NCBI RefSeq assembly: GCF_013280595.1
Contig: NZ_JAAATY010000020.1
Span: 62,001-126,000, forward strand
Direction of reading: 5' to 3'
Length of the DNA stretch: 64,000 bases
Source: Kibdelosporangium persicum
GTDB lineage: Bacteria; Actinomycetota; Actinomycetes; Mycobacteriales; Pseudonocardiaceae
Within the stretch, counting starts at the first letter, position 1. Every line of letters begins with the position of its first letter. Positions 35,868 through 43,628 of the stretch are shown piece after piece. Under the pieces are notes generated by a model, which had not been told where the DNA came from, did not search any database, and saw only the letters and a list, made by a program, of their open reading frames with translations. The translations under genes were made by a program, and so were the position numbers.

Positions 35868-36218
35868 TCACCGGTTTTTCGTTGCACGCCTGCGTTGCCA
35901 CCAGCTCAGTTTCGGCAGGTGGCCGCGTTCACGCAACCATTCGACGAACGCGCGGGCGTCATCCCTGGCCCGCGAACCCTCGATCCGCGGATAGGCCTTG
36001 GCGTACTCGGTGAACAGCGGGACGAACCTGTCCGCCAGGTCGGCGCAGACGTCCGGCTCGATCATCGCCACGACGCGCCGCCGTTTCGCCCGCAGCGCCT
36101 TGGCCTCCACCTCCAGCCGCCCCGGGTCGAAACCTTTCGGAGCAGGACCATCCGTCAGCAGCGCGCGCAGCAGTTCCGCCTGCTGCCGGGCGAGCCGGTC
36201 CCGTTGCGGCTGGGTCAT
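35868..36218 (-). CDS. Small basic partner protein of the DUF692 enzyme
   Basis: A 116-residue protein with no known domain that I can name. It is rich in Arg and Lys (LEVEAKALRAKRRRVVAMI; closing WWQRRRATKNR) and mostly helical. The ATG at 36218 overlaps the DUF692 stop (ATGA), so the two are translationally coupled. Characterised DUF692 enzymes (MbnB, TglH, BufB) need a small partner protein (MbnC, TglI, BufC) that recognises the substrate peptide. Size, order and coupling fit such a role; sequence similarity to those partners is not evident by eye. Confidence 0.75.
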   Translation of the reverse strand: MTQPQRDRLARQQAELLRALLTDGPAPKGFDPGRLEVEAKALRAKRRRVVAMIEPDVCADLADRFVPLFTEYAKAYPRIEGSRARDDARAFVEWLRERGHLPKLSWWQRRRATKNR

Positions 36219-37018
36219 ATCCGTTCCCGGATCGCTCGCAGCTCGGCCGCCAGGTCGGTGTCGGTGGGGTAGTCGCCGTCGCGTTCCAACAGGACACCGG
36301 GCGGCTTGGTGCGTTTCACCAACTCCGCCAACAGGTCCAGTACTTCCGGCAACACCGGGTGGGTGTGCGTGTCGTGGTACACGCCGTCGTGTTCCTCGCC
36401 GCCCGCGACGTGCACGTAGGCCACACGCTCCAGCGGCAGGTCGTCCAGGAGCTTGAGCGGATCGTGGTTCAGGTTGCGGGCGTTGGCGTACATGTTCGCG
36501 ACGTCCACAAGCAACAGGCAGCCGGTCCGCTCGGTCAGCTCGCCCAGGAACTGCGCTTCGGTGAGCTCGGCGTCCGGCCATTCCAGCAGTGCGGCGATGT
36601 TCTCCAGCGCGAACGGCACGTTCAGGATCTCTTGCACGGTCCGCACGTTCGCGACGAGCACGTCCAACGCCTCACGGGTGCGGGGCACCGGCATGAGGTG
36701 CCCCGAATCCAGCCCGCCCGCCCGCACGAAGCAGACATGGTCGCTCGCCAGCGGCGCATCGAGGACATCGGCCAGTCTGGCCAGGTGCTCGACTCGTTTC
36801 CTGTCAACGGGTTCGGCACCGCCCACGGACAGCGACACCGCGTGCGGAAGCACAGGCAGACCACGTTCCCGCAGCAGCACAACGGATTCCGGGAGGTGGT
36901 CCGGGTTCAGGTTCTCCGCCACCACCTCGACGAAGTCCACCCCCGGCAGCCGCTCGACGGTGATGTCGATCTCCGGGCGCCAGCCGATGCCGACCCCCAG
37001 CTCCCGTGACTCAAGCAC
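36215..37018 (-). CDS. DUF692 family multinuclear iron oxidase-like enzyme
   Basis: A 267-residue TIM-barrel protein, the normal DUF692 length. Likely metal ligands are conserved: His59 in LPHAVSLSVGG, His94 in LASDHVCF, Glu139/Asn140 in FALENIAAL, Asp172 in LLVDVANMYANARN, His203 in YVHVAGG, and His215/Asp216/His218/His220 in YHDTHTHPV, plus Glu245. The usual second His of HLAGH reads Gly here (HVAGGEEH), with His210 available nearby. Known family members oxidise cysteines of ribosomal peptides. GTG 37018 follows GGGGAG eight bases upstream and lies 25 bases after the Cys-tailed membrane protein gene. Confidence 0.9.
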   Translation of the reverse strand: MLESRELGVGIGWRPEIDITVERLPGVDFVEVVAENLNPDHLPESVVLLRERGLPVLPHAVSLSVGGAEPVDRKRVEHLARLADVLDAPLASDHVCFVRAGGLDSGHLMPVPRTREALDVLVANVRTVQEILNVPFALENIAALLEWPDAELTEAQFLGELTERTGCLLLVDVANMYANARNLNHDPLKLLDDLPLERVAYVHVAGGEEHDGVYHDTHTHPVLPEVLDLLAELVKRTKPPGVLLERDGDYPTDTDLAAELRAIRERI

Positions 37019-37043
37019 TACCGCGACTCCCCGCGCATCATGG

Positions 37044-37940
37044 CTACGATCCTCCTCCGCCGCATCCACCGCCGCCACCACCGCAGCTGCTGCTGCTCCC
37101 GCTGCTGCTGCCACTGGAACAGCTGCTGCCGCCACTCCAGCCGATCCCCGCGGCGGCACCTGTCGAGACCGTGGATCCGTTGTCGTACGACCTCAGCCCG
37201 ACGCGTGACTCGCGGAACGACGCCGAGATCGTCACATCCGGGTACGCCCGCAGCCCGTGCCTGGCCACCGCGTCGACCGCGCGCTCGGACCGTTCGCCCC
37301 GGGACGGGTCACGCAGGGCTCGCATGCCCGCACCGGTCGGCCCGGCCTTGATCGGCCGCAACGCGAAGACGATCGTCACGAGCGTCAGGATGAGCAGCAT
37401 GCTCAGGTACCCGACCGGGAACCCGAGGTTGACCCCGTTGATCCAGCGGGCGATGCCGATCACCGCCAGCACGAACAGCGGAAGTGCGGCGAGAGCGGCC
37501 CTGCCACGGGTGCCGCCGTCGAAAAGCAGGCCACGGCGCACAAGGTCGTCGCGGACCTGGTCGTAGTCGGGCAGCTTGTTCAGCGTGGCGAGGTGGTAAT
37601 GCAGGGGACGGCCCGGCCGGCCGGCGACCCGCGAGACGAGCCGGTCCTCCAGCGTGGACTCCGGCACGAACCCGCTGTCCGCGACCGGGTACAGCAGTCC
37701 GTTGCGCTGCACGCGGATCACGTTGCGCTCCACCAGATCCGCCAATGTCGACTCGACCATCCGCGGCCAGCCGCCCGCCAGATACGCCGTCTCGTCGGCG
37801 GTCAGCGGCTCGTGCTGCGCGGCCAGCGGTGCCGACCGGGCCCGCTTGCGCAGCACCAGCGTCGCGACGCACGCGATCACGAAGCCGATGGCGTACAACA
37901 CGATGAAGTCCGGACCCGAAAGGCCCCAAGGGTTCTGCAT
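37044..37940 (-). CDS. TIGR04222-type membrane protein with a Gly/Ser/Cys tail
   Basis: A 298-residue protein. It opens with NPWGLSGPDF and one transmembrane helix (11-30), followed by a cytosolic part of about 120 residues with ADETAYLAGGWPRMVESTL, then two helices (about 149-168 and 176-194). After a segment ending SYDNGST the last about 35 residues are almost only Gly and Ser with Cys274, Cys286 and Cys293. Such low-complexity Cys tails are a hallmark of this family as I recall it, often near DUF692 genes. The tail is the obvious candidate substrate of the DUF692 enzyme encoded next. ATG 37940 follows AGAGGGGAC. Confidence 0.85.
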   Translation of the reverse strand: MQNPWGLSGPDFIVLYAIGFVIACVATLVLRKRARSAPLAAQHEPLTADETAYLAGGWPRMVESTLADLVERNVIRVQRNGLLYPVADSGFVPESTLEDRLVSRVAGRPGRPLHYHLATLNKLPDYDQVRDDLVRRGLLFDGGTRGRAALAALPLFVLAVIGIARWINGVNLGFPVGYLSMLLILTLVTIVFALRPIKAGPTGAGMRALRDPSRGERSERAVDAVARHGLRAYPDVTISASFRESRVGLRSYDNGSTVSTGAAAGIGWSGGSSCSSGSSSGSSSSCGGGGGGCGGGGS

Positions 37941-38009
37941 GACTTTGTCCCCTCTGTGTACGGATCGGCCCGGGGACGCGCGGTTCCCGGGCCGATCCAC
38001 CTCCCCCTG

Positions 38010-38798
38010 CTACCCCCTGCGGCTGCCCTCCGTGGCACAGCCGCTGTCACCCCCCGGTGACGCACCCCTCCGGCCCGACAACGACTCCCGGATCATCTCG
38101 TCCGGGTGGCTGGTGAACCCACCGGCCGCCACCAGCTCGGCCGGTGCGCTCACCCTCGCCCTCCCCACGGCATTGGCCCCCTCGAACGTCCTCGCGCAGA
38201 CCCCCTGCCGGTACAGCGCGTAGGCGATCAGCCCGGTCGCGGCCAGCGCCGCGGTCAACCCGCCGGCCGGCTGGCCGGAGGCGATCGCGTCCAGCCACCG
38301 GACCACACCGATGGTGAACACCGCGACCACCGGAACCATCCCGATGGCCTTGCGGCGCCTGGCCAGCTCGCCGTCCACCAGATACCCCGCGCCGACCAGG
38401 CGCGCGGCCACCTCGCCGACCGCGTCGCTCGCGGCCAGCCGGTGCGTGAGCATCACGATCGACCGGCGCCCGTGCCGTGCCACGTCGGCCATCACGGTGC
38501 GCTCGACCGGGTTCGTCCCTCCCGACGACCTGTCCGCGACCTCGAGATATCCGTCGCGGGACGCGCGCAGCCGGCCGGCGTCGACCAGCTGCGCGACCGC
38601 GGCCTCAACCACTCGCCGCGGACCCCCGGTCAGGCACGCCAGCTCCTGGGCCGACAGTGCCTGGACGGGCGCGGTTGTGGCGGCCGCACCCGAACGAGTG
38701 AGAATGCGAACTGCGAACACGAACAGCAAAGCCATCGAAAACCCGAGCAGATAAATACCGACGAACGTCGGCCCGGGTATTCCCCACGTGTCTTCCAT
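38010..38798 (-). CDS. TIGR04222-type membrane protein without a Cys tail
   Basis: A 262-residue paralogue of the next gene: same opening (DTWGIPGPTF versus NPWGLSGPDF), same helix at 12-31, a matching ACLTGGPRRVVEAAVAQLV cytosolic segment, and two helices near 152-171 and 178-197. It ends GGDSGCATEGSRRG, with only one cysteine and no low-complexity extension. First gene of the operon, ATG 38798 with a purine-rich GGGGGAAG leader. Tail-less and tailed versions side by side suggest a complex in which only one member carries the modified segment. Confidence 0.83.
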   Translation of the reverse strand: MEDTWGIPGPTFVGIYLLGFSMALLFVFAVRILTRSGAAATTAPVQALSAQELACLTGGPRRVVEAAVAQLVDAGRLRASRDGYLEVADRSSGGTNPVERTVMADVARHGRRSIVMLTHRLAASDAVGEVAARLVGAGYLVDGELARRRKAIGMVPVVAVFTIGVVRWLDAIASGQPAGGLTAALAATGLIAYALYRQGVCARTFEGANAVGRARVSAPAELVAAGGFTSHPDEMIRESLSGRRGASPGGDSGCATEGSRRG

Positions 38799-38832
38799 GA
38801 TCTTCCCCCTCTCCCCTTCGAGAGCCGGAAAT

Positions 38833-38874
38833 CAAGTGGAGACACCACTTTCTTCCTGCCGGGGGCACCCGGCA
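38833..38874. terminator. Two hairpins between msrB and the DUF692 operon
   Basis: TGCCGGG (38857-38863) pairs with CCCGGCA (38868-38874) around four bases, and AAGTGG pairs with CCACTT around 38834-38850. They lie after the msrB stop and before the first gene of the operon on the same strand. Either they end msrB transcription or they form a structured 5' leader. Confidence 0.5.
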
Positions 38875-38914
38875 AGACACCTTGATAAAGATTTAGGGTT
38901 GTGTTGGGGGTAAC

Positions 38915-39355
38915 TTAGGATTGCTCGTCCGCGCCGTCGTCCGGGCGCAGCGTCAGCGAGATGCTGTTGATGCAGTACCGCTGGTCAGTCGGGGTGGGGA
39001 AGCCCTCGCCCTCGAACACGTGGCCCAGGTGGCTGTGGCACGTCGCACACAGCACTTCGGTCCGGCTCATGCCGAGACTGCGGTCCTCGCGGAGGATGAC
39101 GCTGTCACCGGCGAGCGGTGAGAAGAACGACGGCCATCCGCAATGCGATTCGAATTTCGTCGAACTGCGGAAAAGCTCCGCGCCGCACGCACGGCACGCG
39201 TACACGCCGACAGTCTTCGTGTCGGTGTATTCACCGGTGAAGGCACGCTCGGTCCCTGCCTCGCGGAGCACGTGGTACTCCTCGGCGGTCAGCTGCTCGC
39301 GCCACTCCTGGTCGGACTTGACCACACGTGGCGTGACACCGGTAACGGGCTTCAT
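38915..39355 (-). CDS. msrB: Peptide-methionine (R)-S-oxide reductase
   Basis: A 146-residue MsrB. Zinc-binding cysteine pairs are CRACG and CATC, the substrate region is HCGWPSFFSP, and the catalytic cysteine lies in RYCINSISL near residue 130. It repairs methionine-R-sulfoxide in proteins with thioredoxin as reductant. ATG 39355 is used; a GTG two codons earlier is equally possible given the GGAGG position. It is preceded by a small membrane protein gene with two bases... spacing of six to the ATG. It keeps its place near hemQ seen in M. tuberculosis (Rv2674), here separated by accessory genes. Confidence 0.95.
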   Translation of the reverse strand: MKPVTGVTPRVVKSDQEWREQLTAEEYHVLREAGTERAFTGEYTDTKTVGVYACRACGAELFRSSTKFESHCGWPSFFSPLAGDSVILREDRSLGMSRTEVLCATCHSHLGHVFEGEGFPTPTDQRYCINSISLTLRPDDGADEQS

Positions 39356-39361
39356 GGACAC

Positions 39362-39667
39362 CTAGCCTCCGAAGGTGGACAGGATGAACACCAAGGCGTC
39401 CCACACCGCGACGACCACCCCGATCAGGATCAGTCCGATCAGGATCAGCGCGGTCATCCGGTGGTGGCCGCCGAGGCGGTTCGCCGAGTCCGCGAAGTCC
39501 GAGATCCCGCCGATGTATCCCTCCACGGTGTATCCCGACCGGCTGGTCTCGATCCGCTCGAGATGGGCCGCGAACTCCCGGACCTCGGGATCATGCGGGT
39601 CAAGGCCTTCAAGGTCCTCGCGAAACCGCTGTGACGCGGGCTCATCAGGGGACGCGTTCACTGCCAT
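39362..39667 (-). CDS. Small single-helix membrane protein
   Basis: A 101-residue protein with a charged N-terminal half (DPHDPEVREFAAHLERIE) and one strong transmembrane segment near residues 71-95 (MTALILIGLILIGVVVAVW). No known catalytic motif. ATG 39667. Its stop (TAG at 39362-39364) abuts the msrB gene, so the two are co-transcribed. Function unknown. Confidence 0.7.
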   Translation of the reverse strand: MAVNASPDEPASQRFREDLEGLDPHDPEVREFAAHLERIETSRSGYTVEGYIGGISDFADSANRLGGHHRMTALILIGLILIGVVVAVWDALVFILSTFGG

Positions 39668-39684
39668 GTCAACACCGTAACCGG

Positions 39685-40953
39685 TCAGCCTGATTCCCGG
39701 CTCCCCAAAACCCGCTCATCAGCCACCGTGTCCGCCTTCACGTGGACGAAGGACGTGTAGCCCCACTCCTCCAGCCTGCCCAGCTGCGCGCCGAACTTGC
39801 CGCGCCGCTTGATCGCCGTGACCTGCCGTCCTTCCGCGCGCAGCTGCCGGGCGACGGCCAGCACCTGCGCCGGGGCGACGTCGGCCTCGTGCAGCACGGC
39901 GACAGCGTCCGTGCGCGGAGCGTCGTCGAGCAGGTTCACGATCCGCTCGAAACCGATGGAGAACCCACAGGCGGGCACGTCCTTGCCCAGCGAACGGCCG
40001 ATCAGCTTGTCGTACCTGCCGCCGCCGGCCACCGACGAACTCGTGCCGGGGTGGCTGATCTCGAAGATCTGCCCGGTGTAGTAGCCCATGCCGCGCACCA
40101 GCGTCGGATCGAACTCCCAGCCCAGTTCCCGGCTCGTGGCCAGCTCCGCCAGTGCCGTCGTGGTCGCCGCCAGGTCCTGGGCGACGTCCTCGGGCAGGGT
40201 GGGCACCGCGTCGGTCAGCTGGTCGGCCAGCTTGGCCGGATCCAGGCCCTGCAACGCCGTGATCGCCGTCTGCACACCGTCGGCCTGTGCCTCGCTGAAC
40301 CCGGCGCGCTCGGTGAGCTCCTTGCGCACGCCGTCCCAGCCGATCTTGTCCAGCTTGTCCAGCGTGATGAAGAACGAGCCCTGCGCCTCGGGCGCGACGC
40401 CCGCGCCCTCGGCCAGCGCCGACAGGAACCGGCGGTCCGACAGGCGCACCGTGGTGCCGGGCAGGCCCGCGGCCGCCAGCGCCTCGGTCGTCGCCTCGAT
40501 CAGCTCGGCCTCCGCGAGCACCGACTCCTCACCGATCAGGTCGATGTCGCACTGGTTGAACTGGCGGTACCGGTCCTTCTGCGGCCGCTCGGCGCGCCAC
40601 ACCGGCCCGAACTGGAACGACCGGAACGGAGTCGGCAGCGTGGCGTGGTTGTTGCCGTAGAACCGCGTCAGCGGGACCGTCAGGTCGAACCGCAGGCCGA
40701 GGTCGGCCAGTTCGTCGACGCTCTCCGGCAGCTCGGTCAGGCCGCGGCGGAGGATCTTGAAGATCAGCTTCTCGTTCTCGCCGCCCTGGCCGCCGGTCAG
40801 CCGCGCGATGTCCTCGATCGCCGGGGTCTCGATGCGCTGGTAGCCGTACCGGTGGTAGACCTCGGTGATCCGGGCCAGGACGTGGTCGCGCACGGCGACA
40901 GTCGCGGGCAGCAGGTCACGAGTGCCCCTGGCGGGGCTGTTGTCCATCTTCAC
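39685..40953 (-). CDS. hisS: Histidine-tRNA ligase, second type
   Basis: A 422-residue class II aminoacyl-tRNA synthetase. Motif 2 is visible as FGPVWRAERPQKDRYRQFNQ, the histidine-specific motif as RGMGYYTGQIFEI, and motif 3 as GFSIGFERI. Where standard bacterial HisRS has LRPEGT this one reads LRFDLTVPLTRF, the form typical of eukaryotic and a minority of bacterial enzymes. Actinobacteria normally carry the other type near relA, so this may be a second copy; the rest of the genome is needed to tell. GTG 40953 follows GAGGA; ATG two codons later is possible. Confidence 0.88.
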   Translation of the reverse strand: MKMDNSPARGTRDLLPATVAVRDHVLARITEVYHRYGYQRIETPAIEDIARLTGGQGGENEKLIFKILRRGLTELPESVDELADLGLRFDLTVPLTRFYGNNHATLPTPFRSFQFGPVWRAERPQKDRYRQFNQCDIDLIGEESVLAEAELIEATTEALAAAGLPGTTVRLSDRRFLSALAEGAGVAPEAQGSFFITLDKLDKIGWDGVRKELTERAGFSEAQADGVQTAITALQGLDPAKLADQLTDAVPTLPEDVAQDLAATTTALAELATSRELGWEFDPTLVRGMGYYTGQIFEISHPGTSSSVAGGGRYDKLIGRSLGKDVPACGFSIGFERIVNLLDDAPRTDAVAVLHEADVAPAQVLAVARQLRAEGRQVTAIKRRGKFGAQLGRLEEWGYTSFVHVKADTVADERVLGSRESG

Positions 40954-41032
40954 CGGGCGTCCTCGGGCGTGTCGGATAGGTGCTCCCAAACTACCCGCCA
41001 CGTGCGAACGCTTTTACCCCTAGGGTTGCCGT

Positions 41033-42040
41033 ATGGCTTCGAAGGCGATCGAGCTGACGGTCGGTGAGCGCACCGTGCGCGTGTCCAATCCGGACAAGGT
41101 GTACTTCCCGGAGCGCGGGATCACCAAGCGCCAGGTGGTCGAGTACTACGTCTCGGTGGCCGAGCCGTTGCTGAAAGTGTTGCGGGACAGGCCGACGACC
41201 TTGAAACGCTACGTCGACGGGGTCACCGGCGAGGCGTTCTACCAGAAGCGCGTGCCCAAGGGCGCGCCGGACTGGGTCGAGACCGCCACCATCAAGTTCC
41301 CGTCCGGCCGTACCGCGGACGAGGTGTGCCCCACTGAGATCGCGGTCATCCCGTGGGCGTCCAACCTCGGCACCTTCGACTTCCACCCGTGGCCCGTGCG
41401 CCGGCCCGGCGTGGACCACCCGGACGAGCTGCGCGTCGACCTGGACCCGCAACCGGGCACGGATTTCTCCGACGCCGTCCGGGTCGCCGGCGTGTTGCGG
41501 GAAGTGCTGGCGGACAACGGGTTGACCGGCTACCCGAAGACGTCCGGCGGCCGTGGCATCCACGTGCTGGTCCGGATCCGGCCGGAGTGGGACTTCATCG
41601 ACGTGCGGCACGCGGTGATCGGGCTGGCCCGTGAGGTCGAGCGGCGGATCCCCTCGCTGGCGACCACCGCCTGGTGGAAGGAGGAACGCGGCGAGCGCGT
41701 GTTCCTGGACTTCAACCAGGCCGCACGGGACCGGACGATCGCGTCGGCCTGGTCGGTGCGCGGCACGCCGCGCGCGACCGTGTCGATGCCGTTGACGTGG
41801 GACCAGCTGTCCGATGTGGATCCCGACGACTTCGACATCTTCACCGTGCCGGAGCTGCTGGCGTCCCAAGGCGACGCGCACGCCGACATCGACTCGCGGG
41901 CGTTCGGGATCGAGTCGCTGCTCGAGCTCTACGCCGGCGACGACCGCGGCGAAATGCCGTACCCGCCGGACTACCCGAAAATGCCGGGCGAACCGAAGCG
42001 TGTGCAGCCTTCCCGAGCCCGGCCGGACGTCGAGTCGTAG
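41033..42040 (+). CDS. LigD-type DNA polymerase/primase (NHEJ polymerase domain)
   Basis: A 335-residue stand-alone polymerase domain of the bacterial end-joining LigD family. The metal-binding aspartates lie in LRVDLDPQPGTDF near residues 135-147, and KTSGGRGIHVLVRI near 167-180 is the nucleotide-binding histidine segment. It adds ribonucleotides or fills gaps at broken ends. Ligase and nuclease domains are absent; an ATP-dependent ligase is encoded at 54667 on the other strand. No Ku gene is in the window. ATG 41033, divergent from hisS. Confidence 0.9.
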   Translation: MASKAIELTVGERTVRVSNPDKVYFPERGITKRQVVEYYVSVAEPLLKVLRDRPTTLKRYVDGVTGEAFYQKRVPKGAPDWVETATIKFPSGRTADEVCPTEIAVIPWASNLGTFDFHPWPVRRPGVDHPDELRVDLDPQPGTDFSDAVRVAGVLREVLADNGLTGYPKTSGGRGIHVLVRIRPEWDFIDVRHAVIGLAREVERRIPSLATTAWWKEERGERVFLDFNQAARDRTIASAWSVRGTPRATVSMPLTWDQLSDVDPDDFDIFTVPELLASQGDAHADIDSRAFGIESLLELYAGDDRGEMPYPPDYPKMPGEPKRVQPSRARPDVES

Positions 42041-42059
42041 CGCCTGACACGCGGTCGTG

Positions 42060-42320
42060 CTAGCCAGGTAGGGCGCCGACCGTGTCCCTGATCTGAGTAC
42101 CCAGGCTGCTGGATCCCTGCCGTGCGCAGTGCGCGCAGCAGAAGAACCGGCCCTCGACTTCGACACCGTGGCCGAGAATCCGGCATTCGCAGTGCTCACA
42201 CCGGGGTGCCAGCTTCTGGATCGCGCACTCGAAACTGTCGAACGTGTGGACGTCGCCGGTGACGGTCCGGACTTCGAACGTCATCCAGTACTCGTTGCCG
42301 CACACGTCGCACTTCGCCAT
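42060..42320 (-). CDS. Prokaryotic metallothionein-like cysteine-rich protein
   Basis: An 86-residue protein with nine cysteines. An N-terminal CDVCGNEY pair is followed after 30 residues by CEHCECRILGHGVEVEGRFFCC split around positions 43-64 and AHCAR. The middle CxxCxC and the closing yCxxxC pattern resemble the prokaryotic metallothionein family that binds Zn, Cd or Cu. ATG 42320 is preferred over one three codons upstream because relatives start MAKCDVCG. A zinc-ribbon role in nucleic-acid or protein binding is an alternative. Confidence 0.7.
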   Translation of the reverse strand: MAKCDVCGNEYWMTFEVRTVTGDVHTFDSFECAIQKLAPRCEHCECRILGHGVEVEGRFFCCAHCARQGSSSLGTQIRDTVGALPG

Positions 42321-42394
42321 CTCATGCATGGTCCGAGCGTGCGCGCCGCCGCTGTGGTCGGCAACTCGAGACCGGTCGAACGATTCCGCGGCAC

Positions 42395-42455
42395 AACAAT
42401 TGTTTGATCAACCACATAGGAAATGTTATATACCGTCGGACTTTATATCATTTCC
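42395..42455. promoter_or_regulatory. A/T-rich operator-like palindromes upstream of a solute-binding gene
   Basis: AACAATTGTT at 42395-42404 is a perfect palindrome. GGAAATG (42419-42425) and CATTTCC (42449-42455) are exact reverse complements, and the inner arms gttatata and tttatatc are nearly complementary. The block is by far the most A/T-rich stretch nearby and lies 140-200 bases upstream of the lipoprotein start. It is likely a promoter with a regulator site; the regulator is unknown. Confidence 0.5.
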
Positions 42456-42595
42456 GTTGTGTGGGCGGCCCACTCTCGGTGGCGAGGTCTACTGCATTTG
42501 GCGGCTTTCACTGCAAACGTGTGCCGCTACTCTTCGGCGCTACTTGAACGGTGCGGTGCTGCGCTGATGAATTCACTTGAGAGGACACACTCCAC

Positions 42596-43585
42596 ATGCG
42601 TCGGAGAAAACTTGCGGTCGCCGGTCTCGTCATGGTGATGACGGCGGCGGCCGGGGGTTGCGGTGCGTTCGGTCAATCCGCTGAATCGTCGCAGGGTGCG
42701 GGTGGTGGCGGACTGGAGAAGACCACCATCAAGGTGGCCGAACTCAAGATCATCGACGCCGCGCCGATCCACCTGGCGATCGACAACGGCCATTTCAAGG
42801 CCGAAGGGCTGAACGTCGAGCTGTCGATGGGCGGCAAGGGCTCGGTGAACATCGACAACGTCGTCGGCGGATCGGTCGACATCGGCCTGAGCAGCTATCC
42901 GCCCGCGATCATGCCGGTAGCCAAGAAGGTGGCCGAGCTGAAAGTGGTCGCCGACGCGGTCAGCACCACCGAGAACCTCTTCATGCTGGTGGTCAAGAAG
43001 GACGGCGCCATCAGGACCGTGAAGGACCTGGTCGGCCGGAAGATCGCGGTCAGCTCCCAGGGCGGCATCGGTGAACTGGCGCTGCGCACCCAGCTGAAGA
43101 TCAACGGCGTCGAGATCACCAAGGAGCAGTACATCTCGATGCCGTTCCCCGACATGCCCGGCGCGCTGGAGCGCGACGACGTGCAGGCCGCGATCATGAA
43201 CGAGCCGTTCCTGACGCAGACCCTGCAGAACTCGGGCGTGGCCAAGCTGTTGTCGCCCTTCAGCGGTTCCACCGCCGACTTCCCGACGTCCGGCTGGATC
43301 GCGACGAAGAAGTTCGTCGAGGCCAACCCGAAGACGGTGGCGGCGTTCCAGCGCGCCATGGCCAAGGCGGTGGCCGACGCCCAGCAACGCGGCGTCGTGG
43401 AGGCCGCGGTGACGAAGTACGTTGGTGTGCCGCCGAACGTGGCTTCGCTGATGACGATGCCGACGTTCCCGTCGAGCACGGACGCGAACCGGTTCCAGCG
43501 GGTCGTCGACCTGATGATCGAGACCGGCGAGCTCAAGGCGGAGCAGCGGGTCGACATGCGCACGATGGTGATCGACTCGAAGTGA
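42596..43585 (+). CDS. Solute-binding lipoprotein, NMT1/SsuA type, orphan
   Basis: A 329-residue periplasm-side binding protein. Residues 1-22 form a lipoprotein signal ending AAAGGC (lipidated Cys22). The NMT1/THI5-like fold is recognised by APIHLAIDNGHFKAEGLNVE, 'GSVDIGLSSYPPAIMP' and MNEPFLTQTL. Family members bind sulfonates, nitrate, taurine or thiamine precursors for ABC uptake. No ATPase or permease gene is adjacent, so it is a stand-alone receptor or uses a transporter elsewhere. It is clearly related to the second orphan at 57921 (shared TADFPxSG and NPxTVxAFQxA). A good terminator follows. Confidence 0.9.
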   Translation: MRRRKLAVAGLVMVMTAAAGGCGAFGQSAESSQGAGGGGLEKTTIKVAELKIIDAAPIHLAIDNGHFKAEGLNVELSMGGKGSVNIDNVVGGSVDIGLSSYPPAIMPVAKKVAELKVVADAVSTTENLFMLVVKKDGAIRTVKDLVGRKIAVSSQGGIGELALRTQLKINGVEITKEQYISMPFPDMPGALERDDVQAAIMNEPFLTQTLQNSGVAKLLSPFSGSTADFPTSGWIATKKFVEANPKTVAAFQRAMAKAVADAQQRGVVEAAVTKYVGVPPNVASLMTMPTFPSSTDANRFQRVVDLMIETGELKAEQRVDMRTMVIDSK

Positions 43586-43594
43586 CGCCGCCTG

Positions 43595-43619
43595 GCCGGG
43601 GAGCGGATCGCTCCCCGGC
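43595..43619 (+). terminator. Rho-independent-like terminator
   Basis: GCCGGGGAGCG (43595-43605) pairs exactly with CGCTCCCCGGC (43609-43619) around a three-base loop, followed by TTT. It ends the solute-binding gene and also faces the convergent methyltransferase. Confidence 0.8.
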
Positions 43620-43628
43620 TTTCCCGCG

